A stretch of DNA of 64,000 bases from Candidatus Bacteroides merdavium (GCA_019116805.1 DXAV01000015.1:35657-99656); one strand, 5' to 3'. Numbered from the stretch's first letter, positions 46,429-55,173 are shown. Notes: generated by a model from the sequence alone, not told the origin. Numbers and translations: made by a program.

Positions 46429-48303
46429 TCAGCGACCGCAAAGCACCAGCAGCACGTTGATGTCGCTAGGAGAGACACCCGGAATACGGCTGGCCTGGGC
46501 AATGGTCTCGGGATCGATCTTCACCAGCTTTTGTCGTGCCTCGGTGGAGAGGGATTGTAGGGAGTTATAGTCGAACTTGCCCTTAATCTTGATACTTTCC
46601 AGTCGGGCCAGCTTGTCGGCAATCATGCGTTCACGTCCGATGTAGCCTTCGTACTTGATGAGGATTTCGGCTGCCTCCAGAATTTCGTCGCGACGCTCGG
46701 TGACCTTGTCCAGCTCGCGGTGGAAAGCGCTGACGTGTTCGGCAATGTTGGCGATGGTTACCTGCGGGCGGTTGATGAGATCTATCAGTTTGCAGCCCTG
46801 GCGGAGCGGGGTAGTCCCCAGTGCTTCGAGTGCAGGATTGATGAGTGCCGGCTTGATGGAGTAGTTGCGGGCGAAGTCCAGAATGCGGTTCACAGCTTCG
46901 CGCTTGCTGGTCAGCAGATCATAGCGGTGGCGCGTAGCCAGACCCAGTTGGTAGGCGCGTTCAGTGAGTCGCATGTCAGCGTCGTCCATGCGTAGCAGGA
47001 TGCGGTATTCGGCGCGCGAGGTAAACATACGATAAGGCTCGTCCACACCTTTTGTCACCAGGTCGTCGATGAGTACGCCGATATACGCTTCGTCGCGTGC
47101 CAGGGTGAAGGGTTCGCCGCCGTGGCAGTTGATGTGGGCATTGATACCTGCAATGATGCCTTGTCCGGCTGCTTCCTCGTACCCCGTGGTGCCATTTACT
47201 TGTCCAGCCAGGAAGAGGTTTTTGATTTTCTTCGTTTCCAACGTATGCTTCAGCTGCGTGGGGTCGAAGTAGTCGTATTCGATGGCATAACCGGGGCGAT
47301 AGACCACCAAGTCGCGGAAGGCCGGAATCTTCTTCAACGCCTCCAGCTGGATGTCCATCGGCAGGGACGAGGAGAATCCGTTCAGGTAGAGTTCCTGTGT
47401 GCTCTCGCCCTCAGGCTCCAGAAAGAGCTGGTGCTGCGGCTTGTCGGGGAACGTGACGATTTTCGTCTCGATGCTGGGACAGTAACGAGGCCCGATGCTT
47501 TGGATCTGTCCGTTGAAAAGGGGCGAATCAGGCAGGCCGCGGCGCAGTACCTCGTGCGCTTCTTCGTTGGTGTAGCACGTCCAGCAGGGCAATTGCTTGA
47601 GTTGTCGGGTAGGGGTATCGAGGAAGGAGAACTTGTGGAAGTCCGCCTCGCCGTCCTGTATCTCCATATCCTCGTAGTGGACGCTGCGGCCGTCGATGCG
47701 TACGGGCGTACCGGTCTTCATGCGGCCATAGGTGATGCCGTGAGCGGCGATGGATTCGGTCAGTTCGTACGAAGCAGGCTCGGCCATGCGTCCGCCGGGC
47801 AGCATGGTGCGGCCCACGTGCATCAGTCCGTTCAGGAAGGTACCGGCGGTGACGATGACGCAACGGGCATGGAACGTTACGCCCCATACCGTTTCCATAC
47901 CCCGCACTTCGCCATCCTCCACGAGCAGGCGGCGTACGGTGTCTTGCCAGATGTGCAGATTGGGCGTGTTTTCCAGCACTTCGCGCCAGGCCCAGATGAA
48001 TTTGGACCGGTCGCACTGGGCGCGGGGGCTCCACATGGCAGGGCCTTTCGAGCGGTTGAGCAGGCGGAACTGGATGGCGGTACGGTCCGTCACCAGACCC
48101 ATGTGCCCGCCCAGGGCGTCGATTTCGCGGACAATCTGTCCTTTGGCGATGCCGCCCACCGCAGGGTTGCAGCTCATTTGCCCGATCTTGTTCATGTCCA
48201 TCGTAATGAGACACGTCTTCGAGCCCAGATTGGCGGCAGCGGCAGCGGCTTCGCATCCCGCATGCCCGGCGCCTATCACGATTACGTCGTAGTTGAATTC
48301 CAT
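46429..48303 (-). CDS. mnmG: tRNA uridine-5-carboxymethylaminomethyl modification enzyme MnmG
   Basis: 624 residues. FAD site DVIVIGAGHAGCEAA, then SCNPAVGGIAKGQIVREIDALGG, GTFLNGLMHVG, and AGQVNGTTGYEEAAGQG. The C-terminal helical domain that binds MnmE ends near the conserved G-V-S-P-S-D-I. With MnmE it installs the cmnm5 group at U34 of certain tRNAs. It has a -7 element 24 bases upstream of its start and probably leads mnmG-apt-uvrC transcription. Confidence 0.97.
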   Translation of the reverse strand: MEFNYDVIVIGAGHAGCEAAAAAANLGSKTCLITMDMNKIGQMSCNPAVGGIAKGQIVREIDALGGHMGLVTDRTAIQFRLLNRSKGPAMWSPRAQCDRSKFIWAWREVLENTPNLHIWQDTVRRLLVEDGEVRGMETVWGVTFHARCVIVTAGTFLNGLMHVGRTMLPGGRMAEPASYELTESIAAHGITYGRMKTGTPVRIDGRSVHYEDMEIQDGEADFHKFSFLDTPTRQLKQLPCWTCYTNEEAHEVLRRGLPDSPLFNGQIQSIGPRYCPSIETKIVTFPDKPQHQLFLEPEGESTQELYLNGFSSSLPMDIQLEALKKIPAFRDLVVYRPGYAIEYDYFDPTQLKHTLETKKIKNLFLAGQVNGTTGYEEAAGQGIIAGINAHINCHGGEPFTLARDEAYIGVLIDDLVTKGVDEPYRMFTSRAEYRILLRMDDADMRLTERAYQLGLATRHRYDLLTSKREAVNRILDFARNYSIKPALINPALEALGTTPLRQGCKLIDLINRPQVTIANIAEHVSAFHRELDKVTERRDEILEAAEILIKYEGYIGRERMIADKLARLESIKIKGKFDYNSLQSLSTEARQKLVKIDPETIAQASRIPGVSPSDINVLLVLCGR

Positions 48304-48326
48304 TTCTTTGCTAACTTTTTACGCCA

Positions 48327-48334
48327 CAAAGGTA
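48327..48334 (-). promoter_or_regulatory. -7 promoter element of mnmG
   Basis: TACCTTTG on minus, 23 bases before the start codon; no clear -33. Confidence 0.55.
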
Positions 48335-48370
48335 CGAAATTTCTTGTTTCTATGTACGTAAGCTCCTCGT

Positions 48371-49636
48371 CTATTGCATGAGGACAACTACCGGATTGTC
48401 TTCTTCGCCGAGCTGCTGGAGGCGTTTTACTTCAGCCGGAAGACGGTCGGCTTGCGGATGCTCCTCAAACCAGCTGTGAATTTCGTGAGGCTGGAGAAGC
48501 TGGGCAAACTCTCCGTCCGCATTGGAGGTACTGGGCTGGAGGGGCAGGAAGTGGGTCAAGTCATCAGTAATGCCCTTGTTGTAGCGGGCAATGCGGGTGA
48601 TGCCCGTTTCTTTGTCGTAGATGGCGTTGTAGGCTTTCCGCGTTTTCGGGTGGTACAGATGCTGGCAGAAGCGGAACAGGAGGATGCGTTTGTTCTCCAT
48701 GAAGCAGAGGGGGAAAAGACCGTTGTCCTTGTGCAGGCGGTAGCGGTCGTCCATATCCCAGCGGTAACTTCCGAAGTCCAGCAGGCGTACAGGCTGGAGC
48801 CCTTGGGCAGTCACGCTATAGATGGTGTCGTTGAAGTGTACCTTGATGAAAGCCTGTCCGTCCAGATGCCAGAAAGGGCCATGCTCTTTCAGGCTTACGC
48901 TGCTGCATTTCCCGTCTTCCACGATGATATAGGCTGTATGTCCGCCCGTCTCTTCCGTTTCGATGGAAAACGCGCCGGTGGATATCCCGAGCTGGGGCAC
49001 GTGTTCGCCTGCCGGTTCGCCGTGGGTGGGGAAGGAAACCACGACGGTGGTGTCCCGTATCAGGACGATGCGGTCGGGAGTCGTTTCGCTTGCATAGGCG
49101 TGCACAAGGGTGGTCTGCTTGTCCAGATAATCGTATTCCAGCGGACTGATGGAACCGGCCGGCGGCGCAGGTATTTCCTTTTGCAGGCCGATGAAACGGT
49201 TGTCGAGGTCGTAAACGGCGCTCGTCTGATAATGGATGGCAGGGAAGTGGAGTCGGCCGGAGGCTTCGTTGAGCCAGCCGTACAGCTCCCTGCATGCTCC
49301 GGGAGCGTCGCCCGTATGGCCGATGGAACGGAGAAATTTCCCGCTTTGTTTGTCGAACAGAAGGCATTGTTTCTGGCGCGTCATCACGATGATATAGTCG
49401 CGGGTCACTTTCAGTTGCGGATTATCTCCTATCAGGCAGCTGTCTGATGTTTCGAGGGGAATGTAGCGCACGCGGCTGAAACAGTCCGATGCCTTCAGTT
49501 CCATAGGATGTTCGAAAGCGCTTTCTATCGCTATGCGTTCGATGCCGTTGCTTTTGGATTTGTCAGCCTGGCAGGAGAGCAGGGTGGTGGCCAGCAGGCA
49601 GGAGGCTGCCGTCTGAAGTAGAGAATAGGATTTCAT
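48371..49636 (-). CDS. Six-bladed beta-propeller lipoprotein
   Basis: 421 residues. Lipobox T-L-L-S-C with Cys22. The mature protein starts with the phrase typical of the Bacteroides six-bladed-propeller family (VRYIPLETSDSCLIGDNPQL, then VTRDYIIVM and LLFDKQSGKFLRSIGHTGDAPG, blade 1-2 of the NHL-like fold). Later YRLHKDNGLFPLCFMENKRIL matches the family's back half. Such proteins sit on the surface or in the periplasm, usually without a known ligand. It starts 18 bases after the slipin gene and so belongs to the GntR-slipin unit. Confidence 0.82.
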   Translation of the reverse strand: MKSYSLLQTAASCLLATTLLSCQADKSKSNGIERIAIESAFEHPMELKASDCFSRVRYIPLETSDSCLIGDNPQLKVTRDYIIVMTRQKQCLLFDKQSGKFLRSIGHTGDAPGACRELYGWLNEASGRLHFPAIHYQTSAVYDLDNRFIGLQKEIPAPPAGSISPLEYDYLDKQTTLVHAYASETTPDRIVLIRDTTVVVSFPTHGEPAGEHVPQLGISTGAFSIETEETGGHTAYIIVEDGKCSSVSLKEHGPFWHLDGQAFIKVHFNDTIYSVTAQGLQPVRLLDFGSYRWDMDDRYRLHKDNGLFPLCFMENKRILLFRFCQHLYHPKTRKAYNAIYDKETGITRIARYNKGITDDLTHFLPLQPSTSNADGEFAQLLQPHEIHSWFEEHPQADRLPAEVKRLQQLGEEDNPVVVLMQ

Positions 49637-49654
49637 AAGCTGTTCATGTAAGGG

Positions 49655-50551
49655 TTATGACTGAGCTTTGTTTTCCTCCTGAGTCTTGGCCAAAGAGACG
49701 AGTCCGCCCATGGCTCCCAGGTTCATGGTGTCCAGGGCCGAGCTGGGGACGATGACCATCGAATCTTTTTCCTTCAAACCTTCGAACAGCATGTTCATGC
49801 CACGCAGGTGGAGGGCTACCGGGTTGTCCGTATATTCCCGGCTGGCCTGGGCGAATTTCTCGGCAATTTCCGTTTCGGCCATACCGAGGATGACGCGTGC
49901 CCGCCGTTCGCGTTCGGCCTGCGCTTCCTTGCTCATGGCCTCGGCCAGTGCAGTGGGGATGGCGATGTCCTTGATGCCTACCGTCTGGCAGGTGATGCCC
50001 CATGGGGAAGTATTCTTGTCGAGCACCTGTTGCAGGTCTTCGGCTATCTTGTCGCGTTCTTGCAGGAGGGTGGCCAGCTCGTGTTTGCCGATGGTGTCGC
50101 GCAGGCCTGTCTGGGCAATGTGCTCGATGGCCGTCTGGTATTCCTGTACTTCGAGCGCTGCCTTTTCCACATCCCACACGGTCCAGTAGACGACGGCATC
50201 CACGTTGACGGGCACCGTGTCTTTGGTCAGTGTCTGTTCGGCCTTGAAGGCGCTCACCCTGACGCGCTGGTCGATGTACGTGGCCACCTGGTCGATGATG
50301 GGGATGATGAGGAACGGACCGGGGCCCTTCAGTCCCTGAAACTTGCCTATGCGCAGCACGACGGCCCGTTCCCACTGGTCGGCCACGCGGATGGAGGCGG
50401 ACAGGAGGATGAAGAACAGCAGGCCGCCCAGCAGGACGGCCGGGCTGATGATGTGGAACTGGCAGAGCAGGATGAGCAGTGCTGCCGGTATCAGCAGCAC
50501 GGAGATGGAGATGGGATTGACCCATCCGCGGTTTTTGGCGAATGTATTCAT
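49655..50551 (-). CDS. Slipin (stomatin-like SPFH-domain membrane protein)
   Basis: 298 residues. Two hydrophobic segments near the N-terminus (SVLLIPAALLILLCQF and AVLLGGLLFFILLSASI), then the SPFH/band-7 domain: VADQWERAVVLRIGKFQGLKG, GPFLIIPIID, TVPVNVDAVVYWTVWD, LRDTIGKHELATLL and WGITCQTVGIKDI. It oligomerises at the membrane into scaffold rings. It is two bases after the GntR gene, so control by that repressor is direct. Bacterial slipins usually pair with an NfeD protein; none is next to it here. Confidence 0.93.
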   Translation of the reverse strand: MNTFAKNRGWVNPISISVLLIPAALLILLCQFHIISPAVLLGGLLFFILLSASIRVADQWERAVVLRIGKFQGLKGPGPFLIIPIIDQVATYIDQRVRVSAFKAEQTLTKDTVPVNVDAVVYWTVWDVEKAALEVQEYQTAIEHIAQTGLRDTIGKHELATLLQERDKIAEDLQQVLDKNTSPWGITCQTVGIKDIAIPTALAEAMSKEAQAERERRARVILGMAETEIAEKFAQASREYTDNPVALHLRGMNMLFEGLKEKDSMVIVPSSALDTMNLGAMGGLVSLAKTQEENKAQS

Positions 50552-50553
50552 GA

Positions 50554-50937
50554 CTATGGTTGTTTAAGGGTTTCTATCTTTTTGAGTTCTTCGGTCATTT
50601 CCTCTATCGTGAATCCGTATCCCAGCGCCACGGCCGAAAACTGGGTGCAGATTTCCTTCAGCTTGTTGGCACGTTCGTCGGCCTGGAGGATGTCGCCTGT
50701 CTGGCAGATGAAAGTTCCCGACCCCTGTTGGGTGGTCAGTATGTTTTTTATCTCCAGCTCCTTGTAGGCCTTGGACACGGTGTTGAGATTCACTTTCAGT
50801 TCCACGGCCAGGGCACGTACGGTGGGCAGCTGTTCGCCCAGCTTCAGCTGGCCCGAAGCGATTCCGAAACGTATCTGGTCGATAATCTGGCGGTAGATGG
50901 GAGTGCCGCTCGCGTAGTCTATCACAAACTTAATCAT
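50554..50937 (-). CDS. GntR-family (YtrA-like) transcriptional regulator
   Basis: 127 residues from ATG 50937. Winged helix typical of GntR: GTPIYRQIIDQIRFGIASGQ, then EQLPTVRALAVELKVNLNTVSKAYKELE and GSGTFI. The C-terminal part is only about 50 residues, with no large effector domain, which is the YtrA subgroup. It starts a three-gene unit (regulator, slipin, propeller lipoprotein) with near-zero spacing and probably represses it. Confidence 0.93.
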   Translation of the reverse strand: MIKFVIDYASGTPIYRQIIDQIRFGIASGQLKLGEQLPTVRALAVELKVNLNTVSKAYKELEIKNILTTQQGSGTFICQTGDILQADERANKLKEICTQFSAVALGYGFTIEEMTEELKKIETLKQP

Positions 50938-50959
50938 ATATTGTACTATTTGTATATGA

Positions 50960-50990
50960 CAAAAGTGCAAATGCTTGGAAGAATAGCAAA
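50960..50990 (-). promoter_or_regulatory. Promoter of the GntR-slipin operon
   Basis: On minus TTTG (50987-50990), 19 bases, CACTTTTG (50960-50967; one mismatch to TAnnTTTG). The start region reads ATACAAATAGTACAATAT, a possible autoregulatory site. Confidence 0.7.
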
Positions 50991-51160
50991 CGGAGAGAGA
51001 CATTTTAACGTTCTTTTTATATTTTGGTTGCTTTGGAATGTATAAAATAAAAATTCCTTTCTTGCTTTCACTATGAATGCGTATGTTTCACTGTATTTTT
51101 CTTGTTTACAAATTGTTATGAAGGTGTGAAAGAGTGAAGGGTTCAACGTGAAAACAGCTC

Positions 51161-51244
51161 TTATATAGTGCTCGGATACTGTAACTATCTACTTTAGCAT
51201 GCTAACTATCTACTTTACGGACGTAAAGAGAAACCTTAGCGGGG
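51161..51244. repeat. Tandem array, 21-base period, palindromic junctions
   Basis: TAACTATCTACTTTA occurs exactly at 51182-51196 and again at 51203-51217. The junctions form palindromes TTAGCATGCTAA (51194-51205) and CTTTACG-GA-CGTAAAG (51213-51228), whose centres are 21 bases apart. Weaker flanking units fill 51161-51181 and 51224-51244. It lies in a 487-base AT-rich gap ahead of the 51425 gene; the rest of that gap shows nothing else I can name. Confidence 0.75.
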
Positions 51245-51424
51245 GTATGTGCTACATTGGGTATAGAAATTAGAAATAATGATTGTTTTTGTAGTTACGG
51301 TTTCGTCATTGTTTTTTGCTTTCTTGAACCTGTTAAAGATATTGAAATGATGGATATTGATGTAGGGAATGTAATGGTTTTGGGGTATCTTTAAGGGTGA
51401 GTTTTACGCAAGGAAGGAGGAACT

Positions 51425-52294
51425 ATGAAAGGGACGAGGAAATATGCCGTTTGTCTATTGTGTTTAGCTGTGCTGCTGTTTGTCGTGCAGACCGCTATGG
51501 GGCAGGAAGATAGTACGCGCATCCGTCGGGATAGCCTCCGCACAGGGGAGGGCATTGGTGTATTGCCGATGTCAGTGAAATCGGGTATTTCGGGTGTCGG
51601 GGTGGAGGATTACCGGCTGGAGCCGTTGCACGAGGCAGGGCAGGAAGTACCTGTGTCCCGTCTCGTGCGCCAGGACCCCGACCTACGTCTGCCCTATCAG
51701 GAGAATCCGTCGCTCCGCTTCAAGGGCGACTTCCGGACGGAGGGCAGCCTGTGGCGCTGGCGAACGGGTCAGATTTATGGCACGGGCAGCCAGACCAGCT
51801 TGCCAGGCATCGGGCGGCGCAACGAGGCCGCCTTCAGCTTCGAGCAGGAGCTGAACGACCGCCTCAGCCTGCAGGCCACGGTGGACGCCGTGCGCATGAA
51901 CATGGCCTACTTCAACCGCCGTCAGTCGCTGGGCCTCTCGGGGGCGTTGGTCTATCGGGCGCAGGACCACCTGTGGTTCACCGCCTTCGGCTCGGCGCGC
52001 ACGGGCGACTTCCTCAACATGCAGTCTTATTCCTACGGGGGTACGGTGGGCTTCGACATCACCGACCGCTTCAGCCTGGAGCTGGGCGTGCAGCGCTTCT
52101 ACAACGACCTGACGGGCCGCTGGGAGACGCTGCCCGTGGTGATGCCCGGCTATCGGTTCAACGACAAGTTCAAGCTGGAGTTCGACGTGGGGCCGCTCAT
52201 CTACGAGCTCATCCGCAACGTCATCATCGACCACCGTGGCGGCCGGTCGGACGGTGGGCCGACGATACGGCCGCCGGTGCCGGGGTTCAAATAG
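51425..52294 (+). CDS. Probable outer-membrane protein, unknown function
   Basis: 289 residues. Signal peptide (LLCLAVLLFVVQTAMG, cut after M-G-Q). The second half has alternating strands typical of a small beta barrel (SLQATVDAVRMNMAYF, SYSYGGTVGFDITDRFSLELGVQRFYND). The C-terminal phrase (PPVPGFK) is basic and proline-rich. The coding part from 51650 is much richer in G and C than the upstream gap. A ribosome site AAGGAGGA lies five bases before ATG 51425. I recognise no family. Confidence 0.72.
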   Translation: MKGTRKYAVCLLCLAVLLFVVQTAMGQEDSTRIRRDSLRTGEGIGVLPMSVKSGISGVGVEDYRLEPLHEAGQEVPVSRLVRQDPDLRLPYQENPSLRFKGDFRTEGSLWRWRTGQIYGTGSQTSLPGIGRRNEAAFSFEQELNDRLSLQATVDAVRMNMAYFNRRQSLGLSGALVYRAQDHLWFTAFGSARTGDFLNMQSYSYGGTVGFDITDRFSLELGVQRFYNDLTGRWETLPVVMPGYRFNDKFKLEFDVGPLIYELIRNVIIDHRGGRSDGGPTIRPPVPGFK

Positions 52295-52380
52295 CGGTTA
52301 ACAGTTAGCGGTTAGTGGTTAGTATTCCATGCGGGTGGGGACGCTAATCACTCACCGCTCACCACTCACCGTTAACCGCT
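52293..52380. repeat. Inverted repeat made of seven-base repeats between the 51425 gene and ybeY
   Basis: The left arm (52293-52323) starts AGCGGTTAAC and is built of CAGTTAG, CGGTTAG, TGGTTAG. The right arm (52350-52380) is its inverted copy with 25 of 31 positions matching and is built of CTCACCG, CTCACCA, CTCACCG, TTAACCG. The right arm encodes the last residues of YbeY. Confidence 0.75.
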
Positions 52381-52799
52381 AAATACGCCGCTAATTCAAG
52401 CGCCCTGTTCTCCGCCTCCTCCATGATTTCCCGCTCGCCGGGCCCCTTGTCGTTGATGCCACATAGGTGGAGGATACCGTGGATGATGACACGGTGCAGC
52501 TCGCGGCGGTAATCGCCTCCGGCAAACTGATCGGCGTTGGTGCGGACGGTGTTGAGGCTGATGAAGAGGTCGCCGCTCAGGCGGTTGCCCTCGCAGTAGT
52601 CGAAGGTGATGATGTCCGTATAGTAATCGTGTTGCAGGTATTGGCGGTTCACCTCCAGTATCTTCTCGTCCGAGCAGAAAATATAGGCGATTTCACCGAT
52701 TTTCTTCCCGTAGGAAGCAGCTACGGCCTTGATCCAGGCCGTGGTTTCACGTTTCTGTATGTCGGGCATGTCAACGCCCTCAGTTTGGTAAGTAATCAT
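52359..52799 (-). CDS. ybeY: Endoribonuclease YbeY (16S rRNA maturation)
   Basis: 146 residues. The metal-site helix reads IHGILHLCGINDKGPGE: His107 and His111 are present, but the third position, normally His, is Asp117. Such substitution seems common in this phylum. The upstream half has the typical I-F-C-S-D-E-K-I-L-E-V-N-R-x-Y-L and T-D-I-I-T-F-D-Y, then SGDLFISL. It takes part in 16S rRNA 3' processing and ribosome quality control. The last seven residues lie inside a heptad repeat. Confidence 0.93.
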   Translation of the reverse strand: MITYQTEGVDMPDIQKRETTAWIKAVAASYGKKIGEIAYIFCSDEKILEVNRQYLQHDYYTDIITFDYCEGNRLSGDLFISLNTVRTNADQFAGGDYRRELHRVIIHGILHLCGINDKGPGEREIMEEAENRALELAAYLAVNGEW

Positions 52800-52820
52800 A
52801 TGCGTTTCGAATAATCCATA

Positions 52821-54053
52821 TTAATGAAAAAACAGGTAGCTGATGAAGATACCCGCCACGATGCCCGAGAGGTCGGCCAGTAGACCGCAGGTCACAGCAT
52901 TGCGCGTACGTGTGATGCCCACGCTGCCGAAATAGACGGCCAGGATGTAGAATGTCGTATCCGAAGCGCCGCGGACCACACAACTCATGCGGCCTACGAA
53001 CGAATCGGCACCGTACTGGTTCATTGCGTCAATCATTAGCCCGTTGGCCCCACTGCCGCTGAGTGATTTCATTAAGGCCGTGGGCAGCGCACCTACAAAA
53101 CTCGTATCTACGCCGAACCATCCGACCACGGCGCCGATGCCCTGTACCAGCAAATCCATCGCTCCCGACGCACGGAAGACGGCGATACCCACCAGAAAAG
53201 CCACCAGGTAGGGAATGATGCGTACTGCCGTAGTAAAGCCTTCCTTGGCACCCTCGATGAAGGCGTCGTAAACGTTCGTCCGCTTCCACACGCCCCACAG
53301 GATGAAGAACAGAATGATGCTGAACAGGATGATGTTGGCCGTTAGCGTGGAGTAGGTACCCATCTGGTCGCGTCCTAGGCGGACGGAGAGGTAAATCAGT
53401 CCTGAAAAGAACAGCGCGATACCTCCCACAAGCATTAAGATGGGCTTGCAAAGCAGGTTGATACGCTGGCTGATGCTGACTACCGTCACGCCTACGAAGG
53501 TCGATATAGTGGTGGTAAGCAGTGTCGGGATGAAGATATCTGTAGGGTGGGCAGCTCCCATCTGCGCACGATAAACCATGATGCTGACGGGTATCAGGAT
53601 CAGCCCCGAGGTGTTGATGACCAAAAACATAATCATTGGGTTGGTAGCCGTATCCTTGCGCGGATTTAGTTCTTGTAGTTCCTTCATCGCTTTCAGGCCC
53701 ATGGGCGTGGCTGCATTATCCAGCCCCAGCATGTTGGCCGACAGGTTCATGAAGATGCTGCCCATGGCCGGATGCCCTTTGGGAATGTCGGGGAAGAGGC
53801 GGCAGAACACTGGGCTGAGCCAGCGCGACAGGGCGCCTATCATGCCGCTCTGTTCACCTATCTTCATAATGCCCAGCCAAAGAGCGAGGATACCCGTCAG
53901 GCCCAGCGAAATCTCGAAGGCGTTTTTTGACGAGTCGAACGTGGCGTTCACCAATTCGGTGAAGATGTCCATGTCGCCCAGAAAAAGGAGTTTGCCCAGC
54001 GCGACAATGAAGGCGATGACGAAAAAGGCGACCCAGATGTAGTTCAGTACCAT
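52821..54053 (-). CDS. Fused SpmA-SpmB spore-maturation-like membrane protein
   Basis: 410 residues with about ten membrane spans. Two nucleoside-recognition (Gate) domains occur in tandem: GLTGILALWLGIMKIGEQSG in the first half, matching SpmA, and AFIEGAKEGFTTAVRIIPYL in the second, matching SpmB, with GSGANGLMIDAM and RMSCVVRGASDTTFYILAVY late. In spore formers SpmA and SpmB are separate. In Bacteroides no sporulation occurs, so the substrate or role must differ. It lies nine bases upstream of ... the M28 peptidase stop, on the same strand. Confidence 0.9.
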   Translation of the reverse strand: MVLNYIWVAFFVIAFIVALGKLLFLGDMDIFTELVNATFDSSKNAFEISLGLTGILALWLGIMKIGEQSGMIGALSRWLSPVFCRLFPDIPKGHPAMGSIFMNLSANMLGLDNAATPMGLKAMKELQELNPRKDTATNPMIMFLVINTSGLILIPVSIMVYRAQMGAAHPTDIFIPTLLTTTISTFVGVTVVSISQRINLLCKPILMLVGGIALFFSGLIYLSVRLGRDQMGTYSTLTANIILFSIILFFILWGVWKRTNVYDAFIEGAKEGFTTAVRIIPYLVAFLVGIAVFRASGAMDLLVQGIGAVVGWFGVDTSFVGALPTALMKSLSGSGANGLMIDAMNQYGADSFVGRMSCVVRGASDTTFYILAVYFGSVGITRTRNAVTCGLLADLSGIVAGIFISYLFFH

Positions 54054-54062
54054 AATGCTGTG

Positions 54063-55082
54063 TTAATAAGTTTCTTCATTTGCCAGGTTCCATACGTTGA
54101 GGAACGAAGCTTTGGTGATGTCCACCACCTTTTCCCAGTTCAGACGGTCGGCGTGGTCCGAGGGCTGGTGGTAATCGGGATGTCCGTCCGTGTGATACCA
54201 GATGATGGGGATGTCGCGCACGGCGAACGAGGCGTTGTCACTTCCCCCCACAGGGCGGTCCCACGCGCGATAGTCAGGCTCCAAAGCGAGGTCGTAGCGA
54301 GCGATGTCGTCTTTGAGCCACTGGCCGAAAGCTGGATGGGCGGCGGTGTAGAAGTAAACCACGTGGCGCGGACGGTCGGGCTTGTTGTTACGGCCTATCA
54401 TGTCGAAGTTCAGATACCCCTTGACGCTCCCGATGAAATCGCAACTTTGAACGAAATGCTTCGAGCCTAACAGTCCTTTCTCCTCACCGTCCCAGAAGGC
54501 GATGATGACGTTGCGCAACGGCTTCTGTCCGCTGGCTTGGAAAGCGCGGGCTATCTGCAACACGGCCGATACACCCGAAGCGTTGTCGTCCGCCCCGTTG
54601 TAGATGGCGTCAGAGGCCAGCGTCTCGTCTATGCCTAGGTGGTCAAAATGGGCACCCACGATGACATACTCGTCCGTCCGCTGGCCGGGGATGATGCCCA
54701 GCACGTTGGCCATGCGCAGCACGCGATGTGTGCCCTGCTTCAAGCGAGTGATGGAGTCGGGGTGTACCTGCCAGCGTGCTCCTTTCTGTTGCCTCTCCTT
54801 GGCATAGGCTTCGAAAGGCTGGAAGTAGCTGTCGCCATAGAGCGGGCGGATATCCGCCTCTTTGAGATTAGCGGCCAGATAGCGTGCGGCCACACGCGAG
54901 CCGTGCATGCCCGCTTCGCGACCTTGCAACTCGTCGTCGGCCAGAAAACCCACAATGGCCTCGGCCGAAGCACGGTTGATGCTCTTCAAACCCCGTTCGA
55001 CGGCGGTCTGTGCATGGACGAGGGACGTGCCGCTCAGGCAGACGGCCCCCATCATCAGGAGGGAAATGACTGTTCTTTTCAT
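54063..55082 (-). CDS. M28-family zinc aminopeptidase, exported
   Basis: 339 residues from ATG 55082. Signal peptide (ISLLMMGAVCLSGTSLVHA). Metal and catalytic residues of M28 are all present: GAHFDHLG (His, Asp), NGADDNASGVS (bridging Asp), FWDGEEKGLLGS (Glu-Glu), NFDMIGRN (Asp) and WYHTDGHPDYHQPSDHAD (last His). It removes N-terminal amino acids from peptides in the periplasm or outside. Same strand as spmAB and only nine bases from it. Its promoter region is shared with the divergent AlkD-like gene. Confidence 0.92.
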   Translation of the reverse strand: MKRTVISLLMMGAVCLSGTSLVHAQTAVERGLKSINRASAEAIVGFLADDELQGREAGMHGSRVAARYLAANLKEADIRPLYGDSYFQPFEAYAKERQQKGARWQVHPDSITRLKQGTHRVLRMANVLGIIPGQRTDEYVIVGAHFDHLGIDETLASDAIYNGADDNASGVSAVLQIARAFQASGQKPLRNVIIAFWDGEEKGLLGSKHFVQSCDFIGSVKGYLNFDMIGRNNKPDRPRHVVYFYTAAHPAFGQWLKDDIARYDLALEPDYRAWDRPVGGSDNASFAVRDIPIIWYHTDGHPDYHQPSDHADRLNWEKVVDITKASFLNVWNLANEETY

Positions 55083-55133
55083 ACGTAGCGGCAAAAATAG
55101 GGATAACTTTCCATAGTTTGTCAATTTTTCCTG

Positions 55134-55141
55134 TATTTTTG
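55134..55141 (+). promoter_or_regulatory. -7 promoter element of the AlkD-like gene
   Basis: TATTTTTG, 32 bases before ATG 55174. A mirrored TATTTTTG on minus at 55092-55099 may serve the M28 gene. Neither has a clear -33. Confidence 0.45.
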
Positions 55142-55173
55142 CCTGATGCTAACCCTTAATTACTGACCGTCAA

